DNA from: Pisaster brevispinus
Taxonomy: Eukaryota > Echinodermata > Asteroidea > Forcipulatida > Asteriidae
DNA length: 64,000 nucleotides
Assembly: GCA_023634235.1 (NCBI GenBank)
Contig: JAMKCF010000001.1
Span: 4,653,140 to 4,717,139 of the forward strand
Reading direction: 5' to 3'
In this document: positions 1-12,415 of the stretch, in pieces
Position numbering within the stretch: position 1 is the stretch's first letter
How the letters are laid out: each line of letters begins with the position of its first letter
Program-made: the position numbers and the translations under genes
Notes under the pieces: model-generated
The model's input: the letters and a program-made list of their open reading frames with translations, nothing else
What the model was told of the DNA's origin: nothing
Database searches by the model: none

Positions 1-699
1 CCTGGTCTCTCACTTAGGGCTCATAAAACAGTTTGTTAAAAATACAGCCACAGAGAACATTAGCATGTTCATACCAGTTTTAGTTCGTTATACTAGGATT
101 GTTTCACTATAATTTGATCGGCAAGTATTGAATGAGTTTTCTTTTTTCAAGCTAAAAGCTGACTGATTATCATAATATTAATACCACTTAAAATTCTCTA
201 GACATTTCTTTAATCGCCAGGGATAAATTGCCCAGGCAGAAAATGAAACGTGAGACCCTTCCAGACGATTTGTTACTGTAGCAAAATGAATGTGAACTCA
301 TTTCCTGCAAATAGCATCGAACACTACTTTGTACTTTTTCACTGTAATTGTGAATACAGTTTTCTTTGAAAATTTTAAAGGCTATTCGTATGGGATATTT
401 ATGTTAATTCTAAAATTGAATAATGAACAAAGTTACTAAAGTGAAGACCTGAACCTGCGGTTTCTGGATTAACCTGCCGGCGCACCACCAACTAGCTATC
501 TAACCCTAATATGGGCGATCTCCCTATTTTGTAATTATCAGTGTTCAGGGGTGCCAGTCAGAAGCCATTCAACCTGTTTCATGCGATACTGACTCAACAT
601 AAATATTCATATTAAAACTAGTATTAATGTAACCTCTCTTGATAAGAAAACACAATCCAGGCATGTTGTAGTATTGTTTAGTTTACAGAGCTGTAGTTT

Positions 700-897
700 T
701 TGCTGTCGTCGTCGTCGTCGTTGTAGCTGTTGTTCTTTGATTTTTTTAAATTGTTGTTGTATCTTCGTTGGTGTCTTTGGTTTTGGTAAGTTGTTGTTGT
801 TGTTGTTGCTAGTGTGGTTGTTGTTGTTTTTTTTGCTGTTGCTGGTGTTGTTGTTGGTGTTAATGTTGTTGTTGTTGCTGTTGCTGTTGTTGTTGGA
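700..897. repeat. GTT/GTC/GCT trinucleotide microsatellite
   Basis: Interrupted runs of GTC, GTT, TTG and GCT. They produce Leu- or Thr-rich open frames on both strands that have no other coding support. Confidence 0.9.
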
Positions 898-1056
898 TGT
901 TTGTTTGTGTTATTTAGAACAATGCTTGATGCAACTGTTGATAGGGTTAGGGTCATATACTGTTTTTATATGCTGATTTATAGACATCATTTTAAAAGAA
1001 AGATATAAGTTTCATGTGAAAGTTTCAACTTAATAATTATAGTTTTTATTTGCTGA

Positions 1057-1112
1057 TAAAATAAATAAATAAAACAAACTAACAAAACAAAACAAAACAA
1101 AACAAACAGTAA
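1057..1112. repeat. AAAT/AAAAC simple repeat
   Basis: AAATAAAT followed by several AAAAC units. Confidence 0.85.
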
Positions 1113-1839
1113 AACATACAAACACTCAAACAAACTGTGACGGTATCGTCTAACTAACTTTCAAATCCATCCATATTTAGCGACGTGAAAGCGGTTACAA
1201 AACCGCACCTCCGGCCGCAGCATTTACAAACGGACACCAACCCTCAGAAATCCTGGAAACGACTCATGCATGAATCGTTTCTCAGGTTCAAATGTTTTAG
1301 GTTGACAGATATCCAAACCATACTACTTCCAATGAAAGCTTGTGTTAAAAACATTGTATAATATTAACAGCTGAAGAGCTTCCCGCCAAGTAAGTTGTTA
1401 TGTCCATTGTTGAAAATGAAATTTAACAAGAAATGGAAGATTGTGAAAAAGCTCTAATGGGATTTTCTCAACTCTGAGAGTAATTTCCGGACGGACATTT
1501 TTCTCAGTGGAAGTGGTCGAATTTGATATGCATTACTTTATTATTGTCCGTCTGAACACAGCTGTAATAAAAACTTGCATCGTTAAAACTGTGAACGACA
1601 ACAACATTTTATAGTTATCTGTTCATTTCCCCTTCTTTTCGTGGAACAGCTAATAGTTTGCTTTTTATCGGCTCGTTTTTTTTTTTCTTTCGTCATTTTA
1701 ATGTTGATGAGAAGTGCTCTTTAAGCCAGTCGACCTGCCCAGGGATTCAGTGTAAAATATTGTTCTCACCCAATCATGGAATGTTTGGAAGTATTTTAGA
1801 AAAACAATCACGTCATTACTATCGGTAACAACTAGTAGA

Positions 1840-2062
1840 GCGCTGTTTCAATAAGCGGCGTTTTAATTTAAACTTGTCTACATTGTGTTGTTGTTGATAA
1901 CTATACACCAAGGCGATTAATAGGCATCACCCCCCTCCAGATCACATCATTCCTCATACAAATATATAGCGCTGTTTCAATAGGAGGCGTTTTAATTTAT
2001 TAGTTTCTACATTAATGATATTATGTTAACAACTATACACCAAGGCGACCGATGGGCATCAT
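1840..2062 (+). repeat. Direct duplication with 129-bp offset
   Basis: The block starting GCGCTGTTTCAATA at 1840 recurs at 1969. Both copies continue with GGCGTTTTAATTTA, TCTACATT and AACTATACACCAAGGCGA, then a GGCATCA end. Confidence 0.85.
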
Positions 2063-2298
2063 AGAAACATGAGATGGAGATTACAAACTTCAACGAAATT
2101 GCTTTTAATGAGCGACGACAATATTAAATAAAACTAGACATGTAGTTATACCCAATGATTAACCATTTCGTTAAAAGTATGCAGCGAGGGGCATTTTTGG
2201 TTGCAGGGATCCTACTGTATCGTTGCCAGCTCCTGCTGACAAGCTTTTTCCGTAGGTTAAAAGGATCTGCCTTTTTTTCTCCTTGTTTCTTCTTCTAA

Positions 2299-2480
2299 TT
2301 GTTGTTGTTGTTCTTCTTTTTTTATTCGAGGTTTGTTGTTAACTTGTCACCTGGTTTATTTGAGCTTATCTGTTTGCTTAAAATTAAGTTATTAATTTGG
2401 TTTGATCTACCATTGACAATTGACTTGTTGATGTTGCTGTTGTTGCTGCTGTTGCTGCTGCTACTGCTGCCGCCGCCCTG
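2299..2480. repeat. TTG and GCT/GCC trinucleotide tracts
   Basis: A short TTG run near 2300 and an interrupted GCT/GTT/GCC run at about 2430-2480, followed by a G9 tract near 2499. Confidence 0.8.
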
Positions 2481-2589
2481 CCCGCCGTCCTCGTATGGGG
2501 GGGGGGGTGTCAGAATATCTGGGGAGCAAATCTCCTGCCACACCGGTACACATTATTTGTATATCTTAACCATTCAACATGTATAAAAC

Positions 2590-2940
2590 AACATTACATT
2601 GAGCATTTCCCAGCAATTCACAAATGAAATGACCTTTTCACATGCCCAGCTCTTGCCTAGAGTTATGGCTACCCTTGTCCTTGTGTAATTAATTACAGAC
2701 AGCTCCACCTACAGCAGGGTTAGATCTTGGTAGGTTTGTATGGGATTTTGTGAATATTAGTGTTAATACAATTCTACCACTCAAAAATAATTAATAAGAT
2801 TAAATAAAGGAACAAATTACAATTTCTCTGACACCTGACCTCCTTTTAGATACGTGAAAAGGTCCAGTCTAGGATATCAAGGAATAATATTCCCTTGATC
2901 ATTAGACTTGAGAGAAATGGCTGAATCAGTCATTCGAGGA
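2590..2940. repeat. Dispersed repeat, family with 24890-25210 and 31200-31335
   Basis: CATGCCCAGCTcTTGcCTAGA at 2640 is shared, with small changes, by 24918 and, inverted, by 31300. The second half (GTCCAGTCTAGGATATC near 2863) matches GTCCATTCTAGGATATC near 25136. The element type is unknown. Confidence 0.65.
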
Positions 2941-2959
2941 TTTATTTATTGGTTGCCTT

Positions 2960-3007
2960 ATCATCATCATCATCATCATCATCATTATCATGATTATCAT
3001 CATCATT
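2960..3007. repeat. CAT trinucleotide microsatellite
   Basis: About fifteen near-perfect CAT units interrupted by TAT and GAT. Confidence 0.95.
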
Positions 3008-3217
3008 GCCCATCCCGTCTTAGTTATCTTTGTACTGCTGGGTTGATGTTGAGCAACCGTTGGGAACAGTTGCCGGCAGTTGACTCCCTGGTTTAACTGG
3101 GTATCTCAAAAGCGACGAGATCTCGTTTCAGGGCATCAGTTCGTTGAAATGCAATCTTATTTTAATAACAGCTTCGAAAAGAAGGACCAATAAACAAGAC
3201 CGAGAACACTTCCGATG

Positions 3218-3450
3218 CAAGGTTAGCGTTTCGCTCGGCCCCAGCGGCCTATCCAGGACCGCTGGGATGGGCTAATCAGCTTGCACAGATTCTTGTTCAG
3301 GAAGTACGTCATGCGTGCAGTGCTTGCAGTGTGAGTGTGATGCATGATGGGACTGAGCATTAACCAATGAGCGTGCTTGATACGTTTGCCCATCCCAGCG
3401 CCTTTGGTTTTAAGGCAAGGCGCTGGGGACGAGCGAAGGTTAGCGTGGGA
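3218..3450. repeat. Paired GC-rich hairpins
   Basis: Two hairpins, one around CCCAGCGG..CCGCTGGG (3240-3268) and one around CCCAGCGCCT..AGGCGCTGGG (3394-3428), sit in an inverted arrangement with GGGATGGGC facing GCCCATCCC and AAGGTTAGCG at both outer edges. It looks like a small inverted-repeat element. Confidence 0.6.
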
Positions 3451-5859
3451 TTATTGCACACTCAACATCCCCCAATGCATTCTACTTACATTCATCGCCA
3501 CAATGTCCCAACGAGTTTGAATATTATCTTTGAACGTATTGTTTCCTGTTGTTTGTGTTTTTTTTATCGGGCCGGGGCTATTGTCAAATTAACAATTCAG
3601 GATTAACTAAAATGGATTGCTAATTTGATTCTGAATATTCAACAAAAAGCCTGCAAAACCGTAACATAAATTTAGCCTTCTCCTATTAATTGTTTATTGA
3701 AGGTTATGAATTTGAAATAAATACCATACCATAATCGCTGTGCTTTCAAAGGAAAAGTAATTTATTAGTGCTTCCGTCAGCTCGTTATAATTTACAATGC
3801 CAATTTAATTAACTCTGTCAGGGCCAGGTTTTGTTTGAACAATTGAGGGATGTTTTTGTTTTGTTTGTTTGTTTGTTTATTTGTTAGTTTGTTTGGGGGT
3901 GGGCATAAATTGTGTCGTTAATTAATGTGCTCTCAACATAAAGCGAGCTTACTTATATATTTTTAATCAGTATTGTTTTTTTTATTTGTTAAATAATATA
4001 TTATGAAATAAAAACGGCCCGTCCTTTTGTAACAAACAACGCGTGTGGTTAATTTCATTGTTCAGCAAGTTAAAGCTATTTGTTTTGTAAAACATTTTTC
4101 AGCAAATCTTACCAACACAAAACGTACTAAAAATTATTGCATAAACCCTCTACATCCCCTTTTTAAGACGTAGAGCCTTCATGCACGCCATCTAATTTGT
4201 TTGAGTTTATTTTCCATGCTAATCGCAATGATGAGTTACTAGACAGTCTTACAATCGACTTGGTACACAGTTAGGACTGCTGGAGGACTTGTTAAACAAA
4301 CAATCGAAATCAACAAAAATGTTGTACGGGTTATAGTCGTGTTTAGTTTTGTTTACAGAACGAGGAGGAGGGTTTTGTCGTTCCGAAGGAAACGTCGAAA
4401 AACGGGGGCGTAGTCTGAGTCAATGACTGTTATTAAAATTTAACTGTGGGTTCCTTTTTTTCTCAGTAAGCTAAGAATACAATTTAAACAAATAAATACA
4501 ATAAAACTGTTAGTTTTTCACTTGCTAAAAACAACAGCCCCTTATTCGAATTCTTTTACTAATATTGACAGTACGCATTTCATTAAAAAAACACAACATT
4601 ATAGATGGGGTCGTTTTTATTCCTATGAAATATGAAATAAATAATGACATAAATACAAAACCTGCATATGAACAAACAATCCCAGCGTTATGTTGGAGGT
4701 AAAATTGATGGGGTTTAAGCGAAAAAAAAGCTAATTAGGCCTACAAACAATTAACTCACCGTTGTCACCTCTTATTTTCTAAGCGTAAATAATGTACTGA
4801 CATTTCCCAATTCATCTCTTCCACAGCTTATATGAACAAAATTTACGACAAACGTCAAATAAAACAATAATTTCATTAAAAAGGTATAATAATAAACAAA
4901 TAAATGGTTTGTTTCAATGAATGGTAGTACGTCTAGAATGGGGGCGTTTTTATCTTAACAAACTTATACAGAAAAACATGTTTTTTTCTAAAATCAAACA
5001 GATTTCACCGTGTTAAAAGTAAAAACCTAACATTGCTGAATAGAATGAAATTGCATAAGTTTGTGTGCTGCCAGATGCCAGGGGAAAACCTCATGCCTGA
5101 CGCCTTTCTCAGATTCAAACTAGTGGATGAAACAATTATATCTTTCTCTAAAACTCCATTTCTCCAAAGTGGGTGTTTCTTTAACGATATGCTCTTTACT
5201 AAGAAAGTTGTTATGACCATTAATTTGTTGATGACTTATCAAAGGTTAACTCTGCATGCAAATAAGGACGGGGATCTTCTTGGGGGACGAGGTTGAATTG
5301 TTCACGCTCTGTTTATCAGTGAAAACAACCAATGGTCTGACTCGGTTTAACATAAACATATAACGATTCCGAAGCAGTTTTTTTTTCATTCAACATTCAC
5401 AAAGCGTGTACGTCAGGTTAAATTTTAAAGCACTCAAATTTAAATGTAATCTAGGGCTATAGCTTCAACAAAACAATTTTATAGTTGTATGATATTTTCG
5501 AATCTCTGTGAGATATACTTTTGTGAATCCGAATGGCACATTGCATTTCAATCAATCAAAGGTTTGCTGTTTGGAAATACTTCTTATCTGCTTTTTTAAG
5601 AGCGCTACTGGTCACACACTAAAACACCAACTTTTTCGTAATTAGTGAGTAGTGGTTAAACAATAAGTTACAACTAGTTAAAACAACACAACATTGCTTC
5701 TTCAAATGCAACCAGTAAAACACGGTCCGCCATTCTTTGGTTTTACAAAATGGCGGGACTTTTTGTTTGAATGGCAAGTGTGCCAAAATGGACACCGTGT
5801 AAAGATCTTACATCATGAAGGATACGCTCGAATTTTAGATCTGTGTTCGAGTTCATGCA
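3451..5859. other. No gene or element recognised
   Basis: AT-rich sequence with short GTTT and TTTA runs. The small open frames near 5005-5300 show no domain, splice or family support on either strand. Confidence 0.45.
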
Positions 5860-5884
5860 AAAAAAAAAAAAAAAAAAAAAAAAC
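5860..5884. repeat. Poly-A tract of about 24 bases
   Basis: A pure A run between near-repeats of the motif ATGCA. It may be the tail of a lost retroposon. Confidence 0.8.
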
Positions 5885-5916
5885 AGATATCAGGTATGCA
5901 TGAATGAAATCTATAT

Positions 5917-5997
5917 CCAATCGGTGCCCTCGTCGGGGTTCGAACCAGGGACCTAGAGGTGGAAGGCGAGGAAAACTTCCACTACGTCAACCTTGCA
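5917..5997 (-). repeat. tRNA-derived SINE head
   Basis: Read on the minus strand it has GGTTGACGTAGTGGAAG and the B-box-like GGTTCGAACCCCG. The acceptor ends do not pair, so it is a SINE head rather than a tRNA gene. A relative, with a weak box, lies at about 9066-9140. Confidence 0.6.
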
Positions 5998-8053
5998 AAA
6001 ACGTAATACGTTAAATTTCAGTTTGATGATTTTCTTCCCCTTCTAAATAGGTTAGTGGAGTGTTCCTGCATTTACGTAAAACCAGACAAGCGGAGTTCAT
6101 TACATCTATACGTATTTTCAGCTACAGACGACACTTAAATCCCTGATTGCCAAATAAACGCAAGCAACTGGGTGAATTGCGTCTCCTTTTTGACAGCAAA
6201 ACATGTTTCCCCTCAAGGCAGTACTTGATTTGCTGTAATGAAAAGCCTCGAAGTATGTCAACCAGAAAACGTGCTGCTGTACTTCCGGAATAACACAAGG
6301 CGAGTAACCGTGGTACAGTGGCGTAACAACAGACGACTGACCAGGGACTGTGGAGAGGGGCTCAAATGTGATCAACCCTTAATGTTATAAGAAACGTGTT
6401 TGAAAACAAATGTTCGGTTTCTGGAAGTTAATTTTTATTTATTGCATACCTGTAAGCTACATATAAGACTGTTTTGAAACTGCATAGGGAGTGATGTAGT
6501 TATTTGTAGGATGTAAATAACAGTATGTATATGAATGCATTGTACTTCTTGCAGATTACTTCCCTTGGTAAAGTATGAAGCTCCTCAAATTATCATTTGC
6601 ATCCTGCCTGTAACCAACATTGAAATGTTGAACGAAGACACTGTCGTGGTGGGTTACCTCACATATTAAAGTGAACGAGTTTAACAATCCTTTTCTGATT
6701 TAGGTGATGGCTGCCTACAATGCACGCTGTGAGACTAATGGTGTTTTTTTTCAGTGTGACATAACGTGCATCACAAATAATACTGGAGTTGTACAACACA
6801 ATCCAGAAAGTGGACTTACACGTGACTTTTTCGTTGGCTTGTTTGTATAGGCTCAAGCAAATCGTGATTAAGTCAAAGGAATTATACAATATGGAAAAAG
6901 CTTTTGGAAGTAATTTCATTCGTTTCTTGATTTCCAAAGGTTATATCCGTGACTAAGACACAACTTCATTAGGAAACTTGTCTCCGATTTGGTACTGGTA
7001 TGGACTTAAAGTTAAGGCGCCTTTACATTTAAAGTAATTGAAATGTTTTGCATGATGGTTATGAGTCCTGTATTTCATGCTGTTTGGAGTGCGTTATGCA
7101 CGTTCATAACACACTGGTTTGTGTAATAGGCCGACTGTAACTTACCTCACACAAGAATATCATCTGATTTCATTATCATAGTAAACATTATACATACACG
7201 GTACTCCATCCATGTCAAACTCAATGTGGGTGAAGGAGTTTCGGCTCTAAGGCACAACTTGGTTGTTCTCAGAGTCTCGACTTGCCTGCTCTGTTGTTTA
7301 CTTAAATACAATATGAATAAATCCCTAGAACCCAATTCCATAAATCCAGCCCGTTGTAGAAGATGAATCCTGTATTAGCGAAAACGTGGGCCGGGAAATT
7401 AGGGCACGTCTGTACGTGCTGATTAGTTGACCGATAGAAAGCAGAACTGGGTTCGTTTACGCGGCTCTAATTAATAACTGTTTCGGTCACTGTCCAAAGT
7501 TTAACCAATGGCCAAATTCAAACGAAACAACTATTGTTTCTTACCACCTAGACGCCGCCAAGTTGTTGAGAGCCACTTTCTTCGCAAAGGGAAGTGGTAC
7601 ACAACAGTATATTTCTCAGGTTACATTCTTCATCAGTTCAGTACCAAATTGTTAATTGAGCAATACTGTTTGTATGTCATACAATTCGGCGATAATAACT
7701 ATTTTGAGAGACGATGTCTAGCACCGTTTTGTTTTGTTTGTTGGTTTTTGGGGGGGCTTTGCTTTCCCTCCCCCCTTTTTTTTTTTTGGGGGGGGTGTTG
7801 TTTGTTTGTTTGTTTGTCGTTTGCCAAAATTCAAAGTGGATTTTGCTTGATTTTGTATGAGGTGTGTATATTTGTTTTGTTCTGATTTGCAGCAGCCTTA
7901 CTGTTCGAACGTTTTTGTTTTATTACAAAGGGCACATTGCCTTCAAATCTGTCCAACTGTGCTGTTTAGGAGTAATCCTAATCACTTCCATGAGTTGTCC
8001 ATGCACAAAACACACAGCGTGTTGTAAATAGTGAGAAATTATGTAATAATGAA
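5998..8053. other. No gene recognised
   Basis: Single-copy-looking AT-rich DNA. The minus-strand frame at 6118-6375 and the plus-strand frame at 7508-7885 lack splice, domain or codon support. A G- and T-rich low-complexity stretch lies at about 7730-7820. Confidence 0.4.
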
Positions 8054-8345
8054 AACTTAATAATAATAATGGAAACTTATAAAGCGCACAAATCCACAAA
8101 AGTGCTCATGGCATTTATACAAACATTAACATACATGTGTGTACAATAATCAAAATGAAACATAGGCCTATAAGCTTAGAAGGAATCCAGAATACAATAC
8201 ATGGAGTTAAGAAATGCAAATTAAAACATAGGTAAATAAACTAACAAATCATTTACTCAAATACTTGATTGAAAAGATGAGTTGTTGGGTTTGTTTTAAA
8301 AAGGGTTAAAGAAACAGATGATTTATAACATTCTAATGAGGGAGT
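8054..8345 (-). mobile_element. Likely LINE/SINE 3' end fragment
   Basis: On the minus strand it ends GCGCTTTATAAGTTTCCATTATTATTATT, a 3' end with ATT repeats like those closing the SINEs at 22814 and 62812. No coding part is recognisable. Confidence 0.55.
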
Positions 8346-9204
8346 CTGCCAATGTGGTGTGATACATTTGAAGTGTTTCTTATTGTTATTCACTTGCAAA
8401 GCCCCGCGAGATTTGATCATCCAGAATATCCCAGACAGGACAATTTATCATATCTAAGAAGGGGGGGGGGTCAGTTCTCAGAGCTGTGAATTTGTTTTAT
8501 GGGCTGTGAAATGTCTCCCTGGCATACAAATGTACTCAAAATCTGCCATACCACTGCACATCAACACAGAGCTACTCTGATCTACCCCCTCTGATAAGTG
8601 GAACAATCTGTTCCGCTGTCTGGTTTCTGTAACCGGCTTGGCTTTGTGGACTGGTTGTGCAAGGCCACCACTCCCTCCCCCAGCCAGACAAACTGTCTCC
8701 GCTGGCAACGTCCAAGAGTTTAATAATGCATATCTGGGGAACTCCCTCACACAAAGGAGCAACAGTTTGCCTTATAAATACAAACAAGCAAAATGTACGG
8801 TCCATCGACTCTGACACGTTCTCATTAAGCCAGCAACCCCATGTTTTAAATGCTTAGTGCTGGCTACAGGCTCCTGTAATTTTCTAAGCGTTATACTCTC
8901 AATTTATTAGTTTATCAGCACAAGTGACGTCATCTGATGCACCATCTTAGTATAGTTTCCTTCAAAAACTGATGCTATAGGGATAATCCTACTCAAGACC
9001 CGAGGCTCAAAAGTGTTAACAACAAATTGGTCTATTATAAAGCTGGATTATCGATTCATATTAGTGATCTGGTTGGCACAGTGGTATACTTCTATGCCTT
9101 TCACCTCTGTGGACTCCGGCTCAAATTCAAACCACGGACCGAAGCAATGCGTGGGAATTTGGTCTTTCAGTTTCAACCTGTTTGCGCGGTTCAACCCCTA
9201 TGTT
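8346..9204. other. No gene recognised; tRNA-like fragment near 9066-9140
   Basis: Overlapping minus-strand open frames at 8478-8817 show no domain. TTGGCACAGTGGTATAC near 9073 is a degenerate A-box-like remnant. Confidence 0.4.
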
Positions 9205-9520
9205 TTGACACCCCTATCAGATTTGACATACACTTAAGCTGCCGTAATGGCAGCCTAAGTGTTTTTTCCTAATTCAAACTTTAACCTCAGGTTAGGGTAA
9301 GGGTTAGGGTTAGATTTAGGGTACGAGTTAGGGCCCTCAGCCAAGCTCAGCCCAAACCCTAGCCCTAAACCCAACCCTCACCCTCACCCTAACCCTAACT
9401 TTAACCTTAACCCTAACCCTATCACTTACCTATTTCCTTACCCTAACCCTAGCAAACAAATAACATGCATTTTCTAGAACATTATAGTCGGAACATGGGT
9501 GTCGGAATACAGAACAATCA
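9205..9520. repeat. Dispersed repeat with telomere-like core
   Basis: GACACCCCTAT at the left and GTCGGAACATGGGTGTCGG at the right are also present, in similar order, at 17215-17390 and 43490-43625. The core at 9287-9455 holds degenerate TTAGGG units followed by CCCTAA units, in inverted orientation. It is part of a dispersed element and not a chromosome end. Confidence 0.65.
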
Positions 9521-10049
9521 CCGACTGCGCGGGTTTACCCCCATTAGGGTTCTTCCACCCACGTCTAGTACTGAACATTTCTTCTAGTTTCCTATTCATC
9601 CTATTATTGGTTTCAATGCGGCTTTAAGTTGTGTCAAATAATGATGCAAATAGTATCGAATAAAACAAAAGTATGAAAACACACATAACAACACGAGGTA
9701 GCACCGACATCAAATTCCTCAACGATTCAATTTGTTCTTTGATCATCACTGAGCTCTTTGAGTTGTGGACTGGTCACATCACAAAAATGCTGAAGCAAAT
9801 TTTGAAATGAACATGGACAAATTGAAGTGCGTTCAATATGTCAAGAGTGATCGCTTTCAATGTTCAATAGTCAGAGACCATCAATGTATTTTTTTGCCAA
9901 ATTTGGTTTGACTATGAACGCATAACTAGGCCTAGAAATGTCATAATTTGTTAGTACATTGAACTCCCATCTCATTGGGGAAATTTACGACATTTTGGAT
10001 AGTCGAGGCTGTCACATTACGCGTGAGTTGTGTTTGTAAGGAGTACTCC

Positions 10050-10307
10050 AAGTTCAGGGTACAATTACATGGCTCTGCTTACTGCCGAAATCTGCGCTTG
10101 CGATCACCATTCTCCGCTAACTGTGCAAGCGCCGAATTTATGCGGTAGCTGTGTAAGCGAAGAATGCCCAGTAACGTGGAGTACACACGAGCACAGGCGA
10201 AAATACTCTGCTAACCCGTGAAACACGCTTCGACGTTAGCAAATAAATCCCTGCTACCGTAAGCGCCGATTATTTGCTTACGGTAAATAGAGTCATGAAA
10301 TTGGGCC
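10050..10307. mobile_element. MITE-like element with imperfect inverted ends
   Basis: The left end GGGTACAATTACATGGCTCTGC faces a right end that reads, inverted, GGGCCCAATTTCATGACTCT. The interior repeats GTAAGCGCCGA-type motifs. There is no coding capacity. Confidence 0.6.
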
Positions 10308-10494
10308 CGGGTCGGAGTTGTTTCATATTGATCAAGCTTTATTTTGTATGTTTAGTATCAGATTTGGAAATAGTGGTTTCTCTATGGAGAGGGGGTAATT
10401 GGTAGGAAGGTGGGATCGCTGGTGGCTGTGTTGCTCTGAAACACACTCATGGGGTACTTACAACGACGTAACAATTTTTTTAAATTTTTTAAAT

Positions 10495-10697
10495 GTTTTA
10501 TTTATTAGATATCGCCCAACTCACAAGGCCGAACGGCCACTTTAAGGTGAGGGCTACACTTAACTGATTTGGGCTATCAACCCAGATCAACTGTCAACAG
10601 AGGCACGCTGCCACCTACTCCTGGGCTGAAACAGGGTTGCCCCCTTCACAGTCCGTAAGGACATAGGTATGAGTATCATCCAATAGGAGCCTGGCTG
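10495..10697 (-). mobile_element. SINE fragment, 5' truncated
   Basis: Shares long stretches with 40790-41083 (ATATCGCCCAA.TCACAAGGCCG, CTACACTTAACTGATT, AGTATCATCCA.TAGGAGCCTG). The tRNA-like head of that copy is missing here. Confidence 0.75.
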
Positions 10698-11264
10698 GTT
10701 GAGCTGAATGCACGCCCTTCCCAACTTTTGGTACAAACAAGATAGTCTCAATATTATGAAATTTGCCCCCTACATGTTTTGCATTGCGGTGTTTGTGTGT
10801 TGTTAATTGTGTGTGTGAGAGTGTCAGCTGTCTATCGGCCTGTCTTTCTGTCTGTCGGGCTGGGCGTAGGAGACAGAGATTGTGGGGTGAATTTTTTATA
10901 TGAACTGTAGTTATGGGGTGTTTTGACTTTGTAAAAAGGACAGACACAGCAGCAATGACAAGAACCCAAAACAAATCCGTCAGGATGGATGTGTGTTTGT
11001 GTACTTGTGTCAACACTCAAACCGAAGACTTCTAACAACAAGATGGTATGCATGCAAAGGCATGGCGAAAGTAAACTTCGTAAACACCCTCCATTTTGCT
11101 GCCTAATGACTGATCTTAGGGTATTTTGGTGTAAATTATACGGAAAGCCAGCGTAATGTCATCCGAGTCAATTAAGTCAAAAAACTGTTTACCAACTTAA
11201 ATCCCCACAAAGCAGCTGGTCTGGATAAAATCTCTGGAAAGGTTCTTAAAGTCTGTGCCAGTCA

Positions 11265-11736
11265 ATCAGTCAATCAATCAATCGTTAAGTTTATAAGGCG
11301 CCAATCTAACAGTCATTGCTCATAACGCCGTACAGTAGGCTTTCGAAACAAAGGTGAAATTTAAGCAAATTTTTGAAATTGGCTAATGAAGTAAATTGTT
11401 TGATGTTCTGAGGACAATGATTCCACATCTTTGGTGCTGCGATAGAAAAAGGCACGATCCCCCAACTGTGTTTGGTTCTTTGAATGCGAAAAAAATGAAG
11501 TTTGGGAACAGGAACGCAGATTTCTGACAGGTTCTTTGATGGACAATAGGTCAGTGAGATATGAAGGGGCTGAGGCATTGAGGCAGCGGAACATAAGTAG
11601 GAGGATCTTAAATTGAGATTGTGACTCAACTTGTAGCCAGTGAAGACTCTTCAGGATTGGTGTCGCATGATCACATTTCTTAGCACATACTACCAGACGA
11701 GCTGCCCAATTTTGAAGTTTTGGGAGCCCCAACAGT
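11265..11736 (-). mobile_element. 3' fragment of a second LINE, inserted in the first
   Basis: The minus-strand frame reads LQNWAARLVVCAKKCDHATP, LKSLHWLQVESQSQFKILLL and APSYLTDLLSI, the C-terminal part of L2/CR1-type reverse transcriptases. It ends with an ATTG repeat tail. TGCCAGTCA occurs just before (11256-11264) and after (11737-11745), a 9-bp target duplication, and the host LINE frame resumes exactly there (VCASQLAVPYL). Confidence 0.85.
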
Positions 11737-12415
11737 TGCCAGTCAGCTTGCAGTGCCCTACTTAGTTCTTTTTCAGCAGTCAACAGACTCTCGTTTAATT
11801 CCATTTTGCTGGAAATATGCTTCTATTGTTCCAGTTCCCAAGCGAGCTAGACCGTCTGAGTTAAACGATTATCGCCCAATTGCATTAACCTCACTCACAA
11901 TGAAATGTCTAGAGAGAATCATCATCTACAGCCGTTACTCAATTGTATTGATAAATTCCAATTTGCTTACCAACCAAAAAAAAAATAAATAAAAATGTAA
12001 CTGACGCAGTTCTTTGTCTAGTAAATGTTATCCTGCAACATGTTGACAAGGTTGGTTGTTATGCATGGGCAACTTTCATGACTTCTCATCAGCATTCAAC
12101 ATAATCCTACCCCATGGACTACCTGAGAAGCTACAAAACATGAATGTCAATCCATCTCTCATTTTACGGGTATTAAAGCGGCTTCCTAAAGGATTGGACC
12201 CAGCGTGTTCTCGTGAACAATACTTTATCAGGACACATAACAATAAATACTGCTGGCCCTCAAGGGTGTGTTCTTTCACGGTTGCTTTTTATTCTGTACA
12301 TGAATGAGTGCATCAATCACTCAAAGAAAGTTAGTATTTTTAAATATGCAGGTGACAAGTGATTGTTGGGTTCCTCAAAGATTATATAAACACCATCCTT
12401 AGCTTTTTCACATGG

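Larger units (their letters stand above)
1..1839. other. Left flank without a gene
   Basis: No exon-like frame. It contains a tRNA-like minus-strand fragment near 440-508 (a GCGCCGGCAGGTTAATC core and a GGTTCAGG box read on the minus strand), GTT/GCT repeats and an AAAAC tract. Confidence 0.4.

Noticed and set aside
674..976. Leu-rich open frame on the plus strand and Thr-rich frame on the minus strand
   Set aside because: Both are translations of the GTT/GCT microsatellite.
2299..2586. Poly-Leu frame near 2430
   Set aside because: Trinucleotide repeat; no splice sites or other coding evidence.
6118..6375. 85-residue minus-strand frame
   Set aside because: No recognisable domain, no flanking exon and no codon evidence.
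8478..8817. Two overlapping minus-strand frames of about 80-95 residues
   Set aside because: They use different frames of the same DNA, with no domain or splice support.
9287..9455. A true internal telomere or chromosome-fusion point
   Set aside because: The units are degenerate and lie inside a repeat whose ends recur at two other places in the window.
11306..11804. A host gene on the minus strand
   Set aside because: The reading is the C-terminal part of a LINE reverse transcriptase, bounded by a target duplication.
11720..12307. Host protein with DYRPIALTS and DFSSAFN motifs
   Set aside because: These are reverse-transcriptase motifs of a broken non-LTR element.
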